The translations under genes and the position numbers were made by a program. Positions 1-4,031 of a DNA stretch of 6,373 bases are shown here, piece after piece. The notes under the pieces are model-generated. The model was given only the letters and a program-made list of their open reading frames with translations. It was not told where the DNA came from and did not search any database. The stretch is from the NCBI GenBank assembly GCA_946997275.1, contig CAMPUN010000074.1:1-6373 (forward strand). Reading direction: 5' to 3'. Position 1 is the stretch's first letter. Every line of letters begins with the position of its first letter. Source of the DNA: an uncultured Porphyromonas sp. Its GTDB lineage: Bacteria; Bacteroidota; Bacteroidia; Bacteroidales; Porphyromonadaceae.

Positions 1-50
1 ATCAGCAGGATAGCTGCGATGAGGATCAGGATGGTTAGAAAGATTTGCAT
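1..50 (-). CDS. secG: Preprotein translocase subunit SecG, N-terminal fragment
   Basis: Only the first 16 codons lie in the window; the rest runs off the left edge. The ATG at 50-48 opens a very hydrophobic segment, MQIFLTILILIAAILL, which fits the first transmembrane helix at the extreme N-terminus of Bacteroidota SecG. SecG is a small inner-membrane protein with two helices that assists SecYE/SecA in moving preproteins. It starts 24 bases after the stop of the TPR-like gene on the same strand, with an A+T-rich leader and no clear Shine-Dalgarno site, so it is probably co-transcribed. As I recall, secG follows this LptE/TPR pair in other Bacteroidota, which strengthens a call that 16 residues alone could not carry. 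Another small membrane protein cannot be excluded. Confidence 0.72.
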   Translation of the reverse strand, partial: MQIFLTILILIAAILL

Positions 51-74
51 GTCTACTATTCTATGAATGCGTAT

Positions 75-794
75 TTATGAATGAGAAGCGTTGTCGATTA
101 GCTTCTCAAGAAAGTCCAATTGAACTGCAAAGTAACTAATTTTTTCTGGAAACTTCAAGCTTAGCCCCTCAATAATTTGCTTTGCGCGCTCGTAATGCCC
201 CTGTTTGATGTAGATAGAGGCTAGTGTTTCGGTGAAAAGCATATCGCTCGGCTCTGACTCGTCAGAGGACGTCACCGTAGGTTGTGGAGCGGGAGCTGGT
301 GCGGGCTCGCTCTCGGCGGAGCCTGTGGGGAGTAGCCCTGAGAGTGTCATATCTGAGGGCGCCGACTCATACTCCGCTGCGGAGAAGTAGTCTGGGGTGT
401 GCTCCTCCGTAGGGAGAGCCTCCGCAGAGTCATACTCCAGATCGTTCGAGAGAGGACCCTCACGCTCAGCAACTTTGCGCAGATATTGATCTACGAGGGC
501 AAAGGAGTCAGACGGATCGTGCGCCAGTACTGGTGTCAAGTCCTCTAGAGGCATGTGTAGTCGTGCCAATAGGTAGAGCTTCTCCCGGCTAGGTAAATGG
601 GGCGCCCAGCGTTGCAGCTCCGCCTCGTAGCGTAGGTCGCCTAGGATCGACAGATTGAGCAGGTAAAGCATGACGATGCTCTGCGCATAGGGATAGGTCT
701 CCACCAGCTCAGCCAGAGGCGAGAGCGTGTGGCGACTGAGCTCCTCAGGGTGTGCCGTCAGCCTATTCAGCTCGTCTATCGTCATCGTCTCCAT
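75..794 (-). CDS. TPR-like protein of unknown function, between lptE and secG
   Basis: This 239-residue protein has no signal peptide or membrane span and is probably cytoplasmic. Residues 1-110 are predicted helical and rich in Leu, Tyr and Arg. Residues 111-184 form an acidic, low-complexity linker with a Pro-Ala stretch (EPAPAPAPQP, 163-172). Residues 185-220 resemble one tetratricopeptide repeat (TETLASIYIKQGHYERAKQI), followed by a helix ending FLEKLI. A single visible TPR suggests a protein-protein contact, but no partner can be read from the sequence. The start at 794 is preferred over the in-frame ATG at 785 because it shares one base with the lptE stop (TAATG), typical of translational coupling. 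Its place between LPS assembly and Sec genes hints at an envelope role, which is inference. Certain as a gene; function unknown. Confidence 0.88.
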   Translation of the reverse strand: METMTIDELNRLTAHPEELSRHTLSPLAELVETYPYAQSIVMLYLLNLSILGDLRYEAELQRWAPHLPSREKLYLLARLHMPLEDLTPVLAHDPSDSFALVDQYLRKVAEREGPLSNDLEYDSAEALPTEEHTPDYFSAAEYESAPSDMTLSGLLPTGSAESEPAPAPAPQPTVTSSDESEPSDMLFTETLASIYIKQGHYERAKQIIEGLSLKFPEKISYFAVQLDFLEKLIDNASHS

Positions 795-1315
795 TACCAG
801 TCCTCTACCGTGGCGTTAAAGATCTGCTTGACAAGATCGTCGATGAGCTCTCCAGCTAACCCCTCCTGAATGTCTGAGAAGAGATTGTTGCTGTCGAACT
901 CTTGCGAAGAGGTAAAGGTGCGTCCTGAGAAACTCTTTTTCTCCTCCACCATGTTGGTGTAAGAGACGCGCACCGTAATCGTAAAGCGTGTCATCGCCGA
1001 GAGTGCATCCTCCTGCATAGCCATAGGTGTGAGCTCGTACCCGACGATGGCGCCCTCGAGGATCAGATCTCCATTGGTCTCGACAGGCTCTAGGCGCGTG
1101 TTGCGTCGGAACTGCTCTCTCAGTCGCTCCGAAAACATCTGCGACAACGGCGGATAGACCAGTGGCGCCTGATTGGGAAAGTCCTCGATCGTCACAGTCT
1201 TGATACGGGTGTAGTCGATGGTGGCTCCGTTGAACTTATAGCTGATCGAGCAACTCGTCCCCATCAGCAGGAGCATCACGACACCTATTATATATAGTAG
1301 CTTACTCCTCACCAT
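794..1315 (-). CDS. lptE: LptE-family lipoprotein, LPS assembly at the outer membrane
   Basis: This 173-residue protein has a lipoprotein signal: positive residues at 3-5, a hydrophobic core at 6-18 and a probable lipidated Cys22 after LLMGTS. The lipobox is not ideal, with Gly-Thr-Ser before the Cys. The mature part begins SISYKFNGATIDYTRIKT and continues with DFPNQAPLVYPP (45-56), GDLILEGAIVGYELTPMA (82-99), EFDSNNLFSDIQ (139-150) and the ending IFNATVEDW. I recognise these as hallmarks of the Bacteroidota LptE-like family (lipopolysaccharide-assembly, PF04390). In that family LptE is the lipoprotein plug and partner of LptD, which places LPS in the outer leaflet. Its first 14 bases overlap the end of the activator gene and its stop overlaps the next start, so translation is probably coupled along the operon. 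Length is normal for the family. Confidence 0.9.
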   Translation of the reverse strand: MVRSKLLYIIGVVMLLLMGTSCSISYKFNGATIDYTRIKTVTIEDFPNQAPLVYPPLSQMFSERLREQFRRNTRLEPVETNGDLILEGAIVGYELTPMAMQEDALSAMTRFTITVRVSYTNMVEEKKSFSGRTFTSSQEFDSNNLFSDIQEGLAGELIDDLVKQIFNATVEDW

Positions 1316-2531
1316 AGCTCTGCAGTTTGCGGTACAGCGTGCGGGGAGATATGTTTAGCTCCTCGGCCGCTTCAGTCTTATTGCCACCGTGGCGCTCCAG
1401 GGCACGCATGATGAGTATGCGCTCCGCCTCCTCGATAGTCATCGGTCTATCCGGCAGGGGCGACTCCTCGATGGGTGTCGCTACGACCTCCTTGTAAGGC
1501 TCTGCGTCAGGCTCGGTCACCTCCTCAGCTTCGGTGTGCATAGGCTCCATCTCGGCAGGCACTAGCGTCGTGTGAATCGGCTCGTAGTGGGGCTCTTGAC
1601 GCATCGTGGCGATGGTCTGCTTGAGCGAGGTGATGTCTCGCTTCATATCAAAAAGCACTTGGTAGAGTATCTCCCGTTCATTGGCAAAGCTACGCTCTTC
1701 CGACTGGCGTTCCACAGGAACCAGCGAAGTGCTTAGCTCTTGTGTCTTGTCAGGCAGATAGCCACGAAGGTCCTCAGCCGTCAGATGACGGTCATACTCT
1801 AAGATGCTGATGCGGTCAGTCAGGTTGCGCAGCTCACGTATATTGCCCGGCCAAGGGTAGCGCCTCAAGAGCTCCTCAGCCTCGGGCGTGATCTCTAGCA
1901 TGGGGATCTGGTTCTTCTCGGCACTGAGCGAAGCAAAAAGCTTGAAGAGCAGGACTATATCCTCTTGTCGCTTGCGTAGCGGAGGGACAACAATGGGGAC
2001 CGTACTGAGACGATAGTAAAGGTCTTCGCGAAAACGTCCACGAGCAATCGCTTCTTGTATGTTGACATTCGTTGCGGCAACCACTCGCACATCAGTCTTA
2101 AGAGGCTTGCTAGCACCTACGGGGATAAACTCTCCCGACTCTAGCACACGGAGCAGACGAGCCTGCGTGGCGAGCGGTAGCTCTCCCACCTCATCCAGGA
2201 ATATGGTGCCACCGTCCGCCTCCTCAAAGTAACCCTTGCGGTCGGAGATAGCGCCAGTGAAGGAGCCCTTGCGGTGACCGAAGAGCTCAGAGTCTATCGT
2301 TCCCTCGGGAATAGCGCCACAGTTGACCGCCACATAGCCCTGATGCTTACGGAGACTGTAGGCGTGTATGATCTTGGGAAAGAACTCCTTGCCGACGCCG
2401 CTCTCGCCAGTCACCAGCACAGATAGGTCTGTCGGGGCGACCTGTACGGCCGTCTCGATAGCTCGTAGGAAGCTCGGATTGCGTCCCACGATGCCAAAGC
2501 GCTGCATCACCTGCTGTAGATCCACATTCAT
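1302..2531 (-). CDS. Sigma-54-interacting AAA+ transcriptional activator, no receiver domain
   Basis: This 409-residue protein is a bacterial enhancer-binding protein. Numbering from the ATG at 2531: the AAA+ domain starts almost at once (RFGIVGRNPSF, 11-21), with Walker A GESGVGKE (42-49), the sigma-54 contact loop as GSFTGA (89-94, usual form GAFTGA), Walker B GGTIFLDE (107-114), the arginine-finger region GRFREDLYYRL (165-175) and sensor II WPGNIREL (227-234). Residues about 265-360 are an acidic linker with a possible coiled coil. Residues 376-403 are a Fis-type HTH (GGNKTEAAEELNISPRTLYR). There is no receiver, PAS or GAF domain, so control must come through a partner, its own amount or ATPase regulation. 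An in-frame GTG at 2537 is an alternative start, but it lies inside the promoter-like box, so ATG 2531 is preferred. The ATG at 2507 is also possible. It leads the lptE/TPR/secG run; its targets cannot be read here. Confidence 0.92.
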   Translation of the reverse strand: MNVDLQQVMQRFGIVGRNPSFLRAIETAVQVAPTDLSVLVTGESGVGKEFFPKIIHAYSLRKHQGYVAVNCGAIPEGTIDSELFGHRKGSFTGAISDRKGYFEEADGGTIFLDEVGELPLATQARLLRVLESGEFIPVGASKPLKTDVRVVAATNVNIQEAIARGRFREDLYYRLSTVPIVVPPLRKRQEDIVLLFKLFASLSAEKNQIPMLEITPEAEELLRRYPWPGNIRELRNLTDRISILEYDRHLTAEDLRGYLPDKTQELSTSLVPVERQSEERSFANEREILYQVLFDMKRDITSLKQTIATMRQEPHYEPIHTTLVPAEMEPMHTEAEEVTEPDAEPYKEVVATPIEESPLPDRPMTIEEAERILIMRALERHGGNKTEAAEELNISPRTLYRKLQSYGEE

Positions 2532-2536
2532 AGGCA

Positions 2537-2544
2537 CAAAGGTA
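2537..2544 (-). promoter_or_regulatory. Possible Bacteroidota -7 promoter element (TACCTTTG) for the activator-lptE operon
   Basis: Read on the minus strand, TACCTTTG matches the TAnnTTTG consensus of the Bacteroidota primary sigma factor exactly. It is the only such match on the minus strand between 2531 and 2735. No TTG-type -33 element appears at the expected distance upstream, where the sequence is purine-rich (AGGAGAAGAGGG). The expected transcript start is only a few bases downstream, at or just before the ATG at 2531, so the mRNA would be leaderless or nearly so. Either that is real, or translation starts at the downstream ATG (2507), or the box is a chance match. Confidence 0.42.
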
Positions 2545-2612
2545 CTAAAATGAGTGATACCCTCTTCTCCTTAGTTGTTGCTATTCAATAAAAGTCAGAG
2601 TGATTTGATGGG

Positions 2613-2650
2613 GAGGGCTATCGAATAGATCTCACGACATGAGAGCCCTC
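2613..2650 (-). terminator. Nested inverted repeat, possible transcript end for the LRR unit
   Basis: The outer arms GAGGGCT (2613-2619) and AGCCCTC (2644-2650) are perfectly complementary. Directly inside the right arm, CTCA (2631-2634) pairs with TGAG (2640-2643) around a five-base loop, so the two stems stack with an 11-base bulge on one side. The structure lies about 90 bases beyond the stop of the shorter LRR gene. There is no immediate T-run after it on the minus strand; only CTTTTATT appears some 20 bases later, so it is not a classic intrinsic terminator. It could instead protect the mRNA 3' end or be a regulator site. Confidence 0.3.
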
Positions 2651-2735
2651 TGTGGTCGGGCACGCTATAGTTTCTAGTGGAAGAGTACAGACTATAATGA
2701 CAGGATAGAGTACGTATCTCTTTGCTTGTCTGCGA

Positions 2736-4028
2736 TTACGGACGATGTAGTTTTGCAGCCAGTTGATTGTTGACTGTTAGGAGCAATGGCCCCGAGATAT
2801 GCTCGGGAAGCTGGATGAGGAGCTCGCCACTGAGTGATGATTTGCCTGTGTATAGAGGCTCTCCTAGTAAGTTGTAGAGGATTACTACACTACGCTCTGG
2901 CAGTCCAGATAGAACCAGCGACTCTCCAGACCATCGGAACTGTATGGACGATGATGGAGAAATGGTCTCAATAGCTGTAGTAGCACCCTCGTATGGGACC
3001 CCTTGATGGTCATTGGCTCCTCCACAATAGTCTAGGACTTGCCACCCCTTTTCGGTCGCTTGCGTAGCGGATGCTGTGGTGCAGACATTTTCCTCGTCTT
3101 TGTTTCGTGTATTAACCGCAATGAAGCTCCCCGGAGTGGTCGTGCGCTTCGGTAGGGATGCTACTAAGTCGGTCATAGCTTTGTCATGAATCTTATTCCC
3201 ATGGACTGCTAGCTTGTTCAGCTTAGGCATCTGGCTACAGTCAAGTGTCTCGATGTTGTTGTCTTCACAGTATAGCCAGATCAACTGAGGTAGCTCTTGA
3301 TGTGGCAGTTGGGCTATCTGATTCTTATAGCACCATACGACCTTTAGCTGTGGATTGCTCGATAGGTCTAAGCTGCGCAACTGGTTGTCACTACACCATA
3401 GCTTCTCTAGGAGTGTGCAGGAGCGCAGGTCGATCTCCGACAATTTGTTGCTATAGCACTTGAGCGTCTTGAGCTGTGAGAGGGTGGATAGATCTAGCGC
3501 TGTCAGCTCATTGTTTGAGCAGGTCAGTTCCTCTAGATGTGTCATAGAGGAGAGGTCTAGCTTGGACAGCTTGTTGTTGGTACACTTGAGCTGTGTCAAG
3601 AGAGGCTTGGCAGGGAAGGTGATTTGGGTTAGCTCGTTGGCGAAGCAGGCAAGCTTCGTCAGAGCTGGGGCTTGGGATAGGTCTAAGGAGGTAAGACTAT
3701 TCTGAGCGCAATCAAGCTCTACGAGAGAGGAGCAGTCGGTGATGGTGAGAGAGGTTAGCTCGGCTTGCGAGACTCTCAGAGACTGCACGTCACCTGATAT
3801 GACGACTTCACGAGCTGAGAGCGTGTACTCGTGAGGCTCCTTACCAGAGGGGTAGTGCTCCTTGACTCCGCTTAGTGTGATCTCACCTTGATAGGTGATG
3901 GAGAGCTGAATGGTCGCACCTGGCTCTCGCAGTGTGGTAAAGCGTATGGACTGAGCAGAGAGCCCATGGCTCCCTACGAATAGGGTAGCCATGAGACTGA
4001 GGATGTATACAAGATGATGTCGTAGCAT
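2736..4028 (-). CDS. Secreted cysteine-ladder leucine-rich-repeat protein (internalin J-like), probable T9SS cargo
   Basis: This complete 430-residue protein starts with a Sec signal peptide (about 1-25, core LVYILSLMATLFVG, likely cut after GLSA). Residues 27-90 form a strand-rich pre-LRR domain. Residues about 100-280 are LRRs of 21 residues with the pattern LxxLxCxxNxLxxLDLS. The cysteine recurs at 107, 128, 149, 170, 191, 212, 233 and 254, exactly 21 apart. Such a ladder is known from Listeria internalin J. After the LRRs come KGW (327-329) and GGANDHQGVPYEG (336-348). Residues about 365-430 resemble a T9SS type A sorting domain (VVILYNLLGEPLYTG), but the end, LAAKLHRP, is a weak match to the usual KVLVP-like ending. 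It starts three bases after its larger paralogue, so the two are probably co-transcribed. A surface adhesin or binding role is inferred; no ligand can be named. Confidence 0.88.
   Translation of the reverse strand: MLRHHLVYILSLMATLFVGSHGLSAQSIRFTTLREPGATIQLSITYQGEITLSGVKEHYPSGKEPHEYTLSAREVVISGDVQSLRVSQAELTSLTITDCSSLVELDCAQNSLTSLDLSQAPALTKLACFANELTQITFPAKPLLTQLKCTNNKLSKLDLSSMTHLEELTCSNNELTALDLSTLSQLKTLKCYSNKLSEIDLRSCTLLEKLWCSDNQLRSLDLSSNPQLKVVWCYKNQIAQLPHQELPQLIWLYCEDNNIETLDCSQMPKLNKLAVHGNKIHDKAMTDLVASLPKRTTTPGSFIAVNTRNKDEENVCTTASATQATEKGWQVLDYCGGANDHQGVPYEGATTAIETISPSSSIQFRWSGESLVLSGLPERSVVILYNLLGEPLYTGKSSLSGELLIQLPEHISGPLLLTVNNQLAAKLHRP
3189..3728 (-). repeat. 63-bp tandem coding repeats (21-residue LRRs) in the shorter LRR gene
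   Basis: About eight and a half diverged units of 63 bases encode residues 101-280. Each has the pattern LxxLxCxxNxLxxLDLS plus a variable tail. The protein period is strict, with no insertion between the eight ladder cysteines. At DNA level the most conserved part is the stretch for NxLxxLDLS, seen on the plus strand as recurring AGGTCTA. Two units depart from the pattern: one has ITF in place of LDL (residues 136-138), and the last lacks the cysteine (AVHGN, 274-278). Confidence 0.85.
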
Positions 4029-4031
4029 AAA

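Larger units (their letters stand above)
2532..2735. other. Intergenic region between the LRR unit and the envelope operon
   Basis: These roughly 200 bases separate the stop of the shorter LRR gene from the start of the activator gene. I see no convincing coding frame on either strand: short frames lack a start with a plausible upstream site and resemble no known protein. The stretch contains the TACCTTTG box beside the activator start, a nested inverted repeat at 2613-2650, a loose AT-rich repeat (TATAGT at 2666-2671 with ACTATA at 2691-2696) and an imperfect palindrome around TACGTA (2707-2721) soon after the LRR stop. These could be transcript ends or protein-binding sites; none is certain. 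No tRNA or known riboswitch pattern is visible. Confidence 0.6.

Noticed and set aside
2368..2553. Plus-strand frame of 61 codons over the activator's N-terminus
   Set aside because: It is antisense to well-conserved AAA+ coding sequence and resembles nothing; a shadow frame.
2706..2721. Palindrome around TACGTA as an attachment or insertion site
   Set aside because: It is short and imperfect, with no mobile gene or direct repeat nearby.
3245..3705. Two plus-strand frames rich in Ser and Cys opposite the LRR array
   Set aside because: They mirror the 63-bp repeat of the real gene in another frame; no independent support.
4029..4031. The two LRR genes as one gene split by a frameshift or stop
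   Set aside because: The second gene has its own ATG and a convincing signal peptide, and the first ends with a complete C-terminal sorting-like domain, so they are separate genes.
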